DNA from: Brevipalpus yothersi
Taxonomy: Eukaryota; Arthropoda; Arachnida; Trombidiformes; Tenuipalpidae
Assembly: GCA_003956705.1 (NCBI GenBank)
Contig: QZCP01000168.1
Span: 155,301 to 219,300, forward strand
Length of the DNA: 64,000 bases
Direction of reading: 5' to 3'
In this document: positions 45,686 to 57,741 of the stretch, one piece after another
Layout of the letters: each line of letters starts with the position of its first letter
Numbering within the stretch: the first letter of the stretch is position 1
Notes under the pieces: model-generated
Told to the model about the DNA's origin: nothing
What the model saw: only the letters and a program-made list of their open reading frames with translations
The model's database searches: none
Program-made: the position numbers and the translations under genes

Positions 45686-47558
45686 TTAGGTGGATTTATT
45701 CTTATCCCTATCTTCTTTAAGAGTTACTATTCTATTGAAGACTAATTTATCATCAGTAGAATCTGGATCGAGACCAAAATAGCCGTTCCTTTCAAATTGG
45801 TACCTAGAGTTTTTCAAGCTCTCATATGAGCCTTCTATATCAACTATAGCGTCTTGGATTATTTTCATCGAGTCCGGGTTAACATCGGAAACAAAACCAT
45901 CAGGAACTTGATCTTTGTCTTCAGGATTCTTGTGTAAGAATAAGTTTTCATAGAGACGTATCTCAGCATGTCGACAGTCTTCAGATACCCAATGAATGAA
46001 TGCTTTGGGTTTCTTTGTTTCGGCAACAGGAATTATTTTAACATCTAGCTGGATAACCTTATTAGATTCATCCTTCACAATCTTCTCAATAGAAACAACC
46101 ATATTGATGAATCGAAGGCCTACTGTTTGGGTTTGGGTTAGTCTTTTATAGCCTTTTGGTGGTGGACCATCACAGAAGTCTTCTCGTTCGATGAATATAG
46201 TGTCAGTGAAACTTTTATCATGCATACCCATCTCAGCATTGTTGGCAAGATTTTCAACTGAGAATCGATGAGGATTAGCGGGAAAATGGTCACTATAATT
46301 GAGAATCTTTAACCGTAGAGGATCAAACACAGCCATCGCACGAGGAGCAGTTCTGTTCAAATAATCTCGAACATGAGCCTCAAGAACATGAGGCTCCAGA
46401 ATAGTCTGAGCACCAGTTAATCCAAGGGAGAGACAAAAAGAATTGATAGCCTCTGGAGGGAATCCTCTTCGACGTAGAGCAGTGAGAGTGAACAATCTTG
46501 GATCATCCCAGTCATTGACGATTTTTTCCTCAATAAGTTTGGCTATCTTTCTCTTCGAAACAACAGTGTAGGCCATATTTAAGCGAGAATATTCCCACTG
46601 GACGGGACAATATAAATCGAGAGAATTGCACAGCCAATAGTAAGATGCTCGTCGTGATTGAAACTCTTTGGTGCACAATGAATGAGTAATATCTTCAATC
46701 GAGTCACACAAACAGTGAGTAAAGTCATAAGTAGGATAGATACACCACTTATCTCCAGTACGATGATGAGACTTGAATTTCATTCTGTATGCAACTGGAT
46801 CAACCTTACTGTCTCCGAGAGTCGTTTTCATTCGAAGTGTTGCTTCACCTTCCTTAAATTTACCATCCTTCATATCTTTGAATAGCTGTAAACTCTCTTC
46901 AACCGGACGATCCTTCCACGGTGATGGCGGTGGATTGATTCCCCTCATTTCTTCAGGCTTTTGATGGCAAACATAGGCATGGTCACGGCGAATGAGTTCG
47001 AGAGCATATTGATAAAGAGTATCAAAATAGTCTGATGAATATGTGATCTTGTAAGGCTTATAGCCAAGCCATTCGACCATTTCTTTGATTTCATTCACAA
47101 ATCTTTCCTCCTCTTTCTCTGGATTAGTGTCATCATAACGAAGGAAGCAAACACCACCCATCGCTTTGGCATAACCAAAATTGATGTTGATAGCTTTCGC
47201 ATGTCCAATGTGGAGAATTCCATTAGGTTCCGGTGGAAAACGAGTTCTAACTTGACCATTAATTCGCTTTACATGGCTTTTCAAGAGATCATTTGTGTTG
47301 GACGTGACAACATATCCATCAGTGGAATGATTTTCACCAACTTTATGAAATGGCACTTTATTGCTCCACTAATTTATGATCGATACCAATGCGAATCAAT
47401 GTGAATCAAGTGATCCAATCAAACAAAAAAAACAATCAATCTGTTAGACAAGTTCGTACTGATTCAAAAAAAGTGAATCCAAAGAAAAACACAAAAAATA
47501 ATCTCACCTTGAATGTTAGATCATCCAATTCACTAAGAGAGGTCCCATTTGATGACAT
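45686..47558 (-). CDS. QARS1: Glutaminyl-tRNA synthetase, 577 aa, lacking the N-terminal domain
   Basis: Exons: 47,558-47,508 (17 codons) and 47,368-45,686, separated by a 139-bp GT-AG intron. The enzyme charges tRNA-Gln with glutamine. The class I motifs are present: PPEPNGILHIGHAKA (HIGH) and VVSKRKI (KMSKS equivalent). Eukaryotic GlnRS signatures also occur, such as RYDDTNPEKEEERF, HRTGDKWCIYPTYDFTHCL and DDPRLFTLTALRRRGFPPEA. The C-terminal beta-barrel anticodon region ends LVFNRIVTLKEDRDK. Metazoan cytosolic enzymes carry about 200 extra N-terminal residues (YqeY-like, tRNA-binding). Here only about 17 residues from exon 1 precede the catalytic domain. Unless another promoter or upstream exon exists, the domain is absent. 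ATG 47,558 was chosen because exon 1 splices in frame. Confidence 0.93.
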
Positions 47559-48111
47559 TTTGGCTATACAAATTAATCGTATCTGAATTGCAATCAAATT
47601 AAATTGTTCAAATTGATCCGGCTTCCAGAAACTTGTTAAACTGTTGATGTTGTCAATCAGCATGCGACACAGCTTTTAACACGCATTCAAAAAAATTGGC
47701 GCATCTTTCAACTACTGTATCAAATTGATTTGATAGTTGATTGAGTTTGATTGTGATTTATTGTGGGAACAAAAAATTATCGAAAAAACTTTCTATCACG
47801 AATTGTGATTACCATGCATACAAGAGTGTCAATCAGAAAATTTATTGAAAGAGTATGGATGCACAACTTTCAATTGTGAGATGTGAGATTCAACTAATCG
47901 GTTTTTTTTATTGACTTTCGTGAAAAAACGATATGTCAAGATTTGATTAACCTTGATGAAAACTAACAAATTCGAAGCATCAATTGAAGCATTTACTAGG
48001 GTATATGTATATTATACTAGAATTTCTGGGAAGAAAATTTTCTCCATGAAATTAGCGATCAACTTTCGATCGATTATATATCAGCCCGATATCTAAAAAG
48101 GGAAAGCATGT
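47559..48111. other. Intergenic between FAM136A and GlnRS
   Basis: No coding sequence resembling the missing GlnRS N-terminal domain was seen here. Confidence 0.6.
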
Positions 48112-48729
48112 TCAAACTCTCACTGAATAAGAACCAGATGAAATGGTTTCTTTCATTCTTTTCAACATAGCTGGGATGAGCTTCATATTGCTCTCGGCAC
48201 ACTTAACAACACAATCCTCAAATTGTCCACGGTATCGATCGATGTCAGATTCCTTGGGATTTGCCCCCATCTTGTCTTTTATCTCATCTTGACAAGACAT
48301 TGCACATCTTTCCAGACGATTCTAGACAATGAGATGAGAAAAATCATTAAAAATACACAATACTTTACCCATTGATACTTCAATATGATCAATTTACACA
48401 CCTGAAAGTTAGCTAATTCACTGGAAATAAAAGTTTGAGCTCTTGATACTTCATTTGAACAATTAGCTATACAATTGTGAACTTGTTCAAGCGAATAATC
48501 CTGCCGATCACAGCAATCAGCGGCACATCGATGCATCTTTCCCTATCAATAAATAGATCAGAAAATTGAATAACTCATGAAACACAAGAAAAGAATCAAA
48601 AATCGGATTTAAAACAAGCCATCAAGTCCTGATCAAACCAACCTGAATTTTTCGAAGATGATCTCGATCCAATGTTTCCATTAAATCTCTTACACTATCT
48701 TGCATCATTTTTTGAGCTTGATCAGTCAT
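48112..48729 (-). CDS. FAM136A: FAM136A homologue, 145 aa
   Basis: Exons: 48,729-48,643; 48,542-48,402; 48,321-48,112, all phase 0 with GT-AG introns. The protein has the family's cysteine pattern: MHRCAADCC, VHNCIANCSNEV, LERCAMSCQDE and FEDCVVKCAESN, each with a CX3C or near-CX3C pair. These alternate with helices (SSELANFQNRLE, MKLIPAMLKRMKE). The CX3C pairs resemble those of small intermembrane-space proteins, and FAM136A is a mitochondrial protein in vertebrates with a poorly defined role. Length matches the family (about 138 aa in human). Confidence 0.9.
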
Positions 48730-49237
48730 TTTGACGATTAGATGTGATAAATCAAGTGTTTATATCAAGAAAAAAGGTGAAGAACGACAAAAATTTGCTA
48801 ATTAAAACAAACCCAACAATTTCATTCACAATTTAATTTCAACACAAGAGATTATCTGTAGCCATGTGTTGTTCAGCTGATTTCGTTCAGCGCCGCAGTT
48901 TGATACACTGAATAACCGACAAGCAAAACCAAAGAGTAAAATTACTTACTCTTTGAGCAAAACTCTTTAACCGGCGCCATGAACGAAAAGATTGAAATAC
49001 CATGCAATCAGCCTGTGGAATAAAATTCTGAGGAATACGGAGAATTATATCGCTGTCATAGATTCAATCATGCGAAATGCAAAATAATCGGATTCAGTTA
49101 AGTGTATGGTTTGAAAAAAGAGGACATTTTTATTTTTTGTTCTTTTCTGGACAAACATTAATACGATTTCGGAATGGAATCCATGGATCATCATTTGAAC
49201 TTCACTTCTATCCTAATTACATGCATGTCTAATTCCC
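48730..49237. other. Intergenic between IMPase and FAM136A
   Basis: No gene was recognised; includes the FAM136A promoter side. Confidence 0.6.
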
Positions 49238-50059
49238 TTAATCATGTTCCAGATCACGATGCTTGACAATGTTAGCCGATAGTTCGCGAGCCAATTTTTC
49301 GTTGCTGGCAGCCAATATTCTTCGAGCCATCAAATTAAATTCACTTCCAGTTGTATCCATAACCACACCACCAGCTTCACGAATGATCAATACTCCAGCG
49401 GCCATGTCCCAACAGTGGAGCCCAGTTTCGAAGTAGCAATCAATGTGTCCAGAGGCGATCATACATGCATTGAGAGCTGCTGATCCAATAGCTCGTAGAC
49501 CATGAACTTTCCATATAATGTTGGTAATATTACTTTCGATTGCACTTTTAGCCTCTTGATCACGATTACCGCCCAATTCAGTGATCAACAATGCTTCGGC
49601 CAATTTATCACATCTACTAACACGAATCGGTGCACCATTACAATAGGCACCATTACCTTTTCTGGCAACATACAGTTTGTCTAAGAAGGGTGAATACACA
49701 AGTCCCAGAACGATGTCCTTGTTGACCGTCAATCCAATACTGATACATGCATACGGGAATGTGTGAATAAAATTCATTGTACCATCAATCGGATCAATAA
49801 TCCATGTTGGCTCTGATGTCCATGAAACTTTACCGGTAAACGATTCTTCACCAATAAATTTATGACTTGGAAAACGTTTACGAAGCTCATCGAATATATA
49901 CTTTTCAACCGCTTTATCAGTCTCGGTAACCAAATCAGTTGGACTAATTTTCATCTCAATATTTTTACATCGTCCACTTGTTTCCATCATCATGATGCCC
50001 GCATGTTTGGCCAATTCAACTGCTGCCACTTCACATTCTTTCAAAGTTTTCGGATCCAT
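49238..50059 (-). CDS. IMPA1: Inositol monophosphatase, 273 aa
   Basis: A single coding exon. The enzyme hydrolyses myo-inositol monophosphates to free inositol using Mg2+ and supports phosphoinositide signalling in the cytosol. Motifs: DLVTETDKAVE (first metal-site region), FIGEES (Glu of the GEES motif), WIIDPIDGTMNFIH (DPxDGTxNF) and HCWDMAAGVLIIREAGG (WDxAA). Length equals the IMPA1 family (about 277 aa). The frame is open upstream, but TTTCCAG just before the ATG looks like a splice acceptor, so a 5' UTR intron is likely. The ATG at 50,059 gives the normal N-terminus (MDPKTLKECEVAAVELAKHAG). Confidence 0.95.
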   Translation of the reverse strand: MDPKTLKECEVAAVELAKHAGIMMMETSGRCKNIEMKISPTDLVTETDKAVEKYIFDELRKRFPSHKFIGEESFTGKVSWTSEPTWIIDPIDGTMNFIHTFPYACISIGLTVNKDIVLGLVYSPFLDKLYVARKGNGAYCNGAPIRVSRCDKLAEALLITELGGNRDQEAKSAIESNITNIIWKVHGLRAIGSAALNACMIASGHIDCYFETGLHCWDMAAGVLIIREAGGVVMDTTGSEFNLMARRILAASNEKLARELSANIVKHRDLEHD

Positions 50060-52411
50060 GGTGTACCTGGAAAGTGATGGAAACAAATTTGCTCTACTTT
50101 TCGATCACAATTAAATTGATTTTTGTCAATCAACAAAAAAATATCAAGCAATCCCAGTCAACAGTGGTAACAGCAAAATTTACTGACAGCAATAAAAAAG
50201 TGAAGTCTTTTTACGCATTCGTAAGACATACACAATGATGCGAATATTCTCCGGGAACTTTGGAATTACATGTACTTGCCTGATCAACGGAAGCACTTCA
50301 TGGACAAGTCTGATTAGATTATTTTGTAAGTATGCAAAAAGCTCGAGGATTTACTGGGAATCAATCATGAGGGTGTGTGTGTGTGTGTGTGCGTTGAGGA
50401 ACAATGGATTAATTGATCAGAGTCTGATTTCATTTTTTGATAACTATCAAGACGATCAAAGTTTTCCAGACCTTGTATTGAGTTGATGCTATTGACTTTG
50501 ATAATGGAGAGAGAGAAATAAAAGACCGCTATCTAATTAAGCTGAATGGTCTCCAACTGTCCTGGTAACACACTTGATGATAATCTTGCGTTTTGTCAGA
50601 AAAAATAAGATTTGCTTCAAATGAATTGATTAAAGGTAACAAGGGAGAAGAATAACTGACAAATCCTCATCGATGGTTAATGATGATGTCTAATCATGCA
50701 TGATATGTAATGCTTGAAAATTGATCAAACCAATCGAGAGGATCACATCATCAATAGGCTAATTGGTGCGAGATTAAGAGATGCTCATTAGTATTTAGAT
50801 AGCATTCATTCGCACACACAATCATGTTGTTAATAGTAAGAATGATGCAATCAAGAAGATTTGTTGGTAAGTTCATTCCAATAAGAAGAATTAGAGAGAG
50901 GCAGAGAGAATTAAAATACATATATTGCGTAATTTCACATCAGATCAGATGGCTAAATCCAGTCTCTCATGAAACTATTTGCCTCGATTGATCATCAATT
51001 GACTGATCGGTCATGATTAATTATTCACTTTCTCACGATCTGTAGGATGTGAGAGAAGTGTGTTCATATTTCATCAGCTTTCGTCAGCTTTCAGAATCCA
51101 AATTCGTTGTAATTCAGCATGTTTGAGGATAAATTACATCAGAAAATTAGCATCCTCAACCAATTACTATAGATTTTCTCACACTTATCTCCTATGATTC
51201 CCAGAGAAAAAGGATTTGAAAATCTCAAATTTTCAGACTATTATTATCTCAACACAACCAAATCCATTGAATCGAATTCGCATGGAACCAGATTCTTCTC
51301 CATCATCTGATCAGAATTTTCTGATCTGTTGTCATGAGCAAACCTCTCTGGTAAAATGTAGATACATGAGCTCTCTCTCACATTCTGATCATGAATTTCA
51401 ATGGCGCTCACATGAAGCATTCAAGATGAGAGAAGGATCAAATCTAATGATCTGATCATCATCATAACATATCCTTTTTGAGGCACAATCATCACATCAA
51501 TTGTGTTCATCAGAACGCTGTCAGTGGCTTTAAATTGGGTGTTTAATTGAGAGATCAAGATTGTATTACGGAATATTTACTTTGATCGAATCAATTTTCA
51601 CGATTTTATGATTCGAATTTAAGGTGAGTGAATAATAATACTAAATTCTGGTGACCCTGAATTTTTTCCATCCGCCACATAATTCTCTCTTCCTTTCTCT
51701 CTCTCTCTCTCTCTCTTCCTCTCTCTATCATTTTCTATCTGAATTTATTTGTAATTATGATTCGATAAGAATGAACATTTGATGATAATTCTCCTCACTT
51801 TGAACATTTCTCGCTTCATGAAGCTTCAAATAGTTCGAATTTCATCATCATCGATATCACTATATTTATCTTTCTCTCTCTTATCCTTCTATTCTTCTCA
51901 CCCAATTTATATAAACCAGAATTTGACCTGCAATCGAAAGTATCTCTACCCATCAGATTGTGACTAATTGTGACAATCCATCATTCAGATTACATCAACA
52001 AATCAACAACAACATCACCACTCTGAGCCTCAATTGATCTCATTCTCATGGGTGCATCATTCATCGCTGTTCATCACATAGAGAGGTTAGGATTTATATT
52101 TATTGTTCAATATTATTGTGGCAAAGTCAATCGTTAATTGTTCAGTTGTTTGATTTGCTTGTGTTTTTTTCTCTCTCTTTATTTATATATTCATAAATAC
52201 TTACATATTTGCTTTGACTCGATATTGACGACAGATAATTTGTGTGAGTAAATAAAAAAACATCAGCTCGATACCGGTCGCACATTTTATATTATATCAT
52301 TTTTATCATCTGTGACAGCTGATGAATTCATGATGAATCAAGACAATTGTTAACATTGTCTTATTCTCTTTTTCCTTGTACCTAACTACTACTATCTGTC
52401 GTCCGATCTGG
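50060..52411. other. 2.35-kb intergenic, divergent promoters of IMPase and the phosphatase
   Basis: A (GT)n run lies near 50,379-50,392 and a CT-rich tract at about 51,693-51,727. Short ORFs have no domain support. The region lies between genes transcribed away from each other, so it should hold both promoters and any 5' UTR exons. Confidence 0.6.
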
Positions 52412-53500
52412 ATGGAAGAAGCAAAATTTTCATATGCATTTGGAATCTTTTTCTCTTCTTTCCTCATCAGATACTTAGCGCATAAATTGGTCGCCTCAAG
52501 TCCAAGTATATTGCCAAGATTTTATTCGACCTCAACCACAATCACTCGAAGACACACACGACACATACAGCCACTTGCGACGGCCATGCCATATCCAAAG
52601 CGTCTTGATCAGGAAACGGTGGTGAAAAATTTATTCAATGACATTGACTACATCATTTCCGATTGTGATGGAGTTTTGTGGTTGGAAAAAGATATTGTGG
52701 ATGGGACACCAGAATTTTTCAATCGAATGCGAGCTTTGGGCAAAAAAATTGTGTTCGCCACCAATAATAATACTAAATCACGAGAAAATTTGTTGACAAA
52801 ATTGAACAATTTTGGCTTCAATGCTAATATTGATGAAATTATGGGCACCAGCTATTCGGTTGCATTGTATTTAAAAAGTTTACCCTTCACTGGCAAAGCA
52901 TTTTGCCTTGGTAATCCGACATTGTGTGAAGAGTTGGAAAAATCGGGCGTCAAATTGGTGTCTCAGAAGGGTGATGAAAATTTAATTCACGAAGATCGAT
53001 TGGAATATGATCGAATTAAAATTGATCCTGAAGTGGAAGCGGTCATCGTTGGCATGGATTATCATATGAATGTTGTGAAAATGATCAAAGCTTGCTCCTA
53101 CGCTAAGCAAGTGCAACCACACTTACTGATTGCCACCAATAAAGATTCAACTTTTCCCGCAGCAGGTGGATTAATAGTGCCAGGCACTGGTTCTTACATT
53201 GAGTTGATTGAAAATGTTTCCGGCCGGAAAATGATTTCCCTCGGTAAGCCGGAAAAGTTTTTCTTCGATTGTATCAAGCGCATCCACCCTGAAATTGATC
53301 CAGCACGAAGCCTCATGATCGGTGATCGACTCGATACTGACATACTGTTTGGACACAATAATGGTATTAAGTATACTCTACTCGTGGGAACTGGTGTTCA
53401 TTCCATGAGTGATGTAGAGGACTGTATCAAGAATGGCGAAGATCGATTGGTTCCTACTCATTATCTTACCAAACTTTCAGATCTGAATCAATATTTTTAA
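52412..53500 (+). CDS. PGP: HAD-family phosphatase of the PGP / 4-nitrophenylphosphatase type, 362 aa
   Basis: Motif I is IISDCDGVLW (nucleophile DxD), motif II FATNNNTKSRE, motif III LGKPEKFFFD (catalytic Lys) and motif IV MIGDRLDTDILFG (acidic pair). The C2-type cap lies between motifs II and III. This is the layout of phosphoglycolate phosphatase/glycerol-3-phosphate phosphatase (PGP) and pyridoxal phosphatase relatives. Family members are about 300-320 aa; here about 57 residues precede the internal Met of AMPYPKRLD. That extension has a hydrophobic stretch and a basic Ser/Thr/Arg-rich part, like a mitochondrial presequence or membrane anchor, or it may be untranslated if the internal ATG (about 52,586) is used. 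Confidence 0.9.
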   Translation: MEEAKFSYAFGIFFSSFLIRYLAHKLVASSPSILPRFYSTSTTITRRHTRHIQPLATAMPYPKRLDQETVVKNLFNDIDYIISDCDGVLWLEKDIVDGTPEFFNRMRALGKKIVFATNNNTKSRENLLTKLNNFGFNANIDEIMGTSYSVALYLKSLPFTGKAFCLGNPTLCEELEKSGVKLVSQKGDENLIHEDRLEYDRIKIDPEVEAVIVGMDYHMNVVKMIKACSYAKQVQPHLLIATNKDSTFPAAGGLIVPGTGSYIELIENVSGRKMISLGKPEKFFFDCIKRIHPEIDPARSLMIGDRLDTDILFGHNNGIKYTLLVGTGVHSMSDVEDCIKNGEDRLVPTHYLTKLSDLNQYF

Positions 53501-54914
53501 TGAGAGAGAGCCAAATATTATGATCATCGTTCTTGTGGTTATCTATGGCTGAATATAGTTTATTTCATTCTTGGGAAAGATCAAAAAGTTCCGGCAATTT
53601 ACACATTCCATATGTTGGACTCTCGTAACACTTGATCACAATTTTGGCCCCTGATTAAGTTGTTAATTAGTGATTCATAGTGTGGTTTGTTGTGATTTTC
53701 ATTCTCAATTCTCACTCATCACTACCACTATTACTGTCACTACTCGATTAAGGATGCCTACTGATAATCATCATTAAGCATTTTCGTTCTGTTTCCTTCC
53801 CAAATGTTCTCGTTATTTTTCGCTCTACCGAAGGTGAAGTATTTAGTTTGCATAATTGTTGTTGAAAAGTTCTCACAGCTCAAATTTCCAGGTATATACA
53901 TATAAATATATATATAATTGAGGAGAACAAAAAACTTGTTGCTGATCGCAATTTCATCATCATTAATGTAAACTTCTCAGAGTTTAGCCTAAACATGCTC
54001 TAAGCTGAGCTTAACATATACATCATTCGTACAGTGTACAATATGTGTTAAATCTGTAATCGTTTGCCTTAACAAGACAGATCATATGTCTACATGTTAT
54101 TTGATTCTTTTCTCTCACTTCACCTCATTAATGAATCTATGTCATTCATTTCCATCTTAACCATATGATAAACATTATCAATCAACACATTGAGATGAGC
54201 TCTCGTTTTTTTTCAATCATAACATCATCAATTTATTGGGATTTGAGATAAGCTCTCAACTGTAAACGCAAACATTGAGCCATTATACAGTACAGTTTAA
54301 GTTGAGAAAAAAAGAGAGAGATATTTGATGATGACCTATGATTCTTCGATAAGAAGATAAGAGAGAAAAGTAGGAGAAAGAAATGATCGATAGCTAATTA
54401 ACAATTAGCTGCCCATTAGGATTCAATTAAAAAGATTCAAGTATAAATTGTGAAAATGGCCATGAAAATGTAAAAAGTCAAGGATTCACGGATTGCTTGA
54501 TTGGAAATCAAGAGAAAGAGAGAGATAAAAAGAGGCAGACAGAGGAAGTGTATGAGTTTGCATAAATGATGCAATGGAATGATTTGCATCATCATATGTA
54601 TTTGGATTGGGATATGATCATTCATAAAATCATATAAAGATAGAAAAAAAGTGAAAAAGAGAACCCTTTTAAGACGAATAAAAAAGAACTTAGGTATACA
54701 AGAAAGATCGATAATGAAACTGTTACTTGTGATCAGTCAAAGGTCATTCACGCTTGTGAATTGGATGACCAAAAAATGCTTCGATCATGTACCAGTCAAT
54801 GACCTTTCATTGGGCCAACACATTCAGTATAGCACACCATGTGAGTAGTATGTGTGATAGCATTTTTGATGATCAAATACATATCATCTCCTCAATAACG
54901 ATACTCATACTAAT
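53501..54914. other. Intergenic, convergent 3' ends
   Basis: AT-rich 3' flanks of two convergent genes. No supported gene was seen. Confidence 0.6.
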
Positions 54915-55871
54915 TTATGAGTCTTCCAGGGCTTTGTACGATCGACCACAATGGTCACAACTGAGAACGATGGCAGATTTTCGGAAAGCATATAAAGAAA
55001 AATTGTGAGAACAGTAGGTTTTATGATTGGAAATGATGGATAATATCCTGTCCTTAATCTGTTTGATAGTAATTCCCGGTGTAGCAGGTTGACTGACACC
55101 ACATTTGAGACATTTTAGATCATCAGACTTGTGGATCATCGAATTACACGTCTTACAGTATGGACATGTCATCGCATCCGAATTGGACCATTCAAATAGG
55201 CTATTCTGATCCAGTGATGTTGGTGTCTCTTGCCATGGATCAAATGATGGTGAAGATGATGTGGAATCAGATGATGATGAAAAATCTGTCGAAAAAGAGG
55301 AAGAAGAAGAATTCCATTGACCAGTATGCAGATTGGCCAATGAAGATGATGACGATGAGCCGAATGATGATGAACCAGATGGAGGTGTGAAACTGAATCC
55401 ACTATCTCGTCCACCAAAATAGTTATTATTGTTATTGTTGTTGAAACGATAAGAATTTCGATCGAATGGAGATGATGAAAGTGAGGAAGAGGATGAAGAG
55501 TTCAATGTACTCGACATATCAGTGATGGCAAGTGAATCCATATCTATGTCACCCAGTGTTGATTGATTAAATCGACGACTTGAATTGTGGCCACCATCAT
55601 CATCGTCATCATCCGAATCACTTGTTGGTGAATGTTGCTGCTGTTGTGATGATGATGATTGTTGATGATGGGTCGGCGAATGGTCACCACCATTAAGATC
55701 ACTTGATGGTGCATTGAAATCTATGCCACGAAAGCGAGCGACGAAAAGTATACGCTTCTCTCGAGGACTTGATGGAAATCTTTCCACCCTAATATCACGT
55801 CCCTGTTTGTACATTCTTTGTCTCCGATCATCAGGCCAACCATCGCCCAAACGCCTCGAACTCACTTGCAT
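54915..55871 (-). CDS. Low-complexity protein with C-terminal zinc ribbons, 318 aa, family unknown
   Basis: A single ORF from ATG 55,871. The N-terminus (about 1-55) is conserved-looking and basic, with DIRVERFPSSPREKRILFVARF. Residues about 60-215 are low complexity: poly-Ser, a poly-Gln run (SSQQQQH), a run of Asp, a run of Asn and a Ser/Phe-rich part. From about 238 come three cysteine motifs: CPYCKTCNSM, CLKCGVSQ, and a distant CSHNFSLY ... LSCDHCGRSY. These suggest two treble-clef or ribbon zinc sites. A helix (ITIKQIKDRILSIISNH) lies between them. I do not recognise the family. The ordered C-terminal domain argues against a random ORF. It lies tail-to-tail with the phosphatase gene. Confidence 0.7.
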   Translation of the reverse strand: MQVSSRRLGDGWPDDRRQRMYKQGRDIRVERFPSSPREKRILFVARFRGIDFNAPSSDLNGGDHSPTHHQQSSSSQQQQHSPTSDSDDDDDDGGHNSSRRFNQSTLGDIDMDSLAITDMSSTLNSSSSSSLSSSPFDRNSYRFNNNNNNNYFGGRDSGFSFTPPSGSSSFGSSSSSSLANLHTGQWNSSSSSFSTDFSSSSDSTSSSPSFDPWQETPTSLDQNSLFEWSNSDAMTCPYCKTCNSMIHKSDDLKCLKCGVSQPATPGITIKQIKDRILSIISNHKTYCSHNFSLYAFRKSAIVLSCDHCGRSYKALEDS

Positions 55872-57603
55872 GATCAATTATCCAAGGTAAATTGAGTATC
55901 GGTCAATATTTAAATTATGCGAGATGATGATTGTACGAAATAAAAAGACACTTGCACACACACACAGGCACACACAGTGTGTATCAATGAGTATGTGTGT
56001 AAGAGATGAAAATGATGAATAAAAACACACACACACTAACAAGTGAATGAATGAGCGAATGAAAATGGATGCTCAAATTGATGAAGAAGAGGAGAAAAAA
56101 AGGAGAGCAAAAGATGTTCCGAATCGTGTTTTGCGTCCACACAAGGGATAGGCAAAAATTCACAGAGAGATCTTCTCTCTCTCTATGGAAGTGGGAGAAA
56201 GATGAGACAGAGGAATCGATCTGTCAGTATTACAGGAAATATATGTATATGTGTATATACGCTGGAATCCTGGAAGTATCACTTGATTCGTATTCCGGTA
56301 CACTCACACCATAGAGAGGCAGAGAGGATGTTATAAACGAAGTGGGATAGAACTTTTTTTCTTTCTATTCCAAAATAAGAAACATGAAATATTTTTCAGA
56401 CTTGACCCACTGTTCTTGAAGAAATCTAAATATTTTTTTCACACACTAATATTTTCTCTCTCTCTCTCTCTTCATTCACTGCCAATAGATTTCTTCTCTT
56501 CTCTCTCTTTTCTCTCTTTCTCTCCTGTTCAGGCCACTTAGGACTCTCTCTTTCTCTTTAACAAGTCGCCCGACTTCTTTTCTTCTTCTTATTTCTCCTC
56601 TTCAGAAAAGTCTTCTTAAAGGTTCTCAAAGAAGACTTCTTATCGTGAGAATTTCGGCAGCAAAAATTTTTAAACATTCCCAGCATTCCTTCATGCGCCA
56701 TCTATATTAATGAATTTGAGGACCCACAAATTCGAGAATCGAGATCAGGAGGGGGAAAGAAGAAAAGTTCTAGACAATTGGAGCGAGCATTTTGTGTGTG
56801 TTTGGATTAATGTTTCGGGTATCTGTAGTGTGTCTGATAAAGATGATCGGATCAAAGTCGGCCTTGTATTTACTTTAGCTCACGATTGGCTGGTCAGTTG
56901 ATAGGTTGGTCGGTGAGAGGGCAAATCACTTTGACCCAAACAAGTGGTCATCTTGGTCTGTGAGATCAGTCCATGATAGATTTATGGCACTTTCTGAGGC
57001 AGGACTTTCTCTTCCTCTGCCCGTATTATATTGGCTGTGAGAGGCAAACTTTTCCTTTTCTTCAACATATTTACTCTCTGGTAGGCCTTCCGGTCTTCCA
57101 TTCGGAGAACTTCTGGGAAATATCTCAGCATTCTGTCAACTTTTTCGTCTGGTCCAGGAGAAAGTTTCACACAGTTAGGAGAGAAAGAAAGACCATAAAA
57201 TGTATTTTATGAACAAACAATATTGATAAACAGTATTTATCAGGTTCTTATGAACAGCATTCATCAAGTTGTCGAGAAAACCAATCAAATAAGTCTGTCT
57301 CTAGGTTATGTGCGTTTACGTGTGTACATGTTTGAGGGATCCTTTTGCTCTCCTCTATGCCAACCAGAATTTGATTCGAATAATTATCTTCATCTCACCA
57401 GCAACCAAAAATAACTTTGTAGCCTAATTTTAACCATAGAAGCTAGCGAGAGAGAAAGATGAAGAAATATTCAAGCCCCTAAGAGAGCAGCAAGTAGCAG
57501 TAGTAGTAGTAGTCTTCGAAATGAATCCATTTTAAAGTAGAAATATTTATCATGAACCTTCATGGTACATATTCACCGTCTTCCAATTTCTTCCCTATTC
57601 TTC

Positions 57604-57646
<43 letters not shown>

Positions 57647-57649
57647 NNN

Positions 57650-57741
<92 letters not shown>

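Noticed and set aside
50235..50486. 83-codon ORF upstream of the inositol monophosphatase gene
   Set aside because: It runs through a GT microsatellite and shows no conserved feature.
55160..55417. ORFs on both strands rich in Met/Asp or His/Leu
   Set aside because: Shadows of the Ser/Asn-rich low-complexity part of the zinc-ribbon protein gene.
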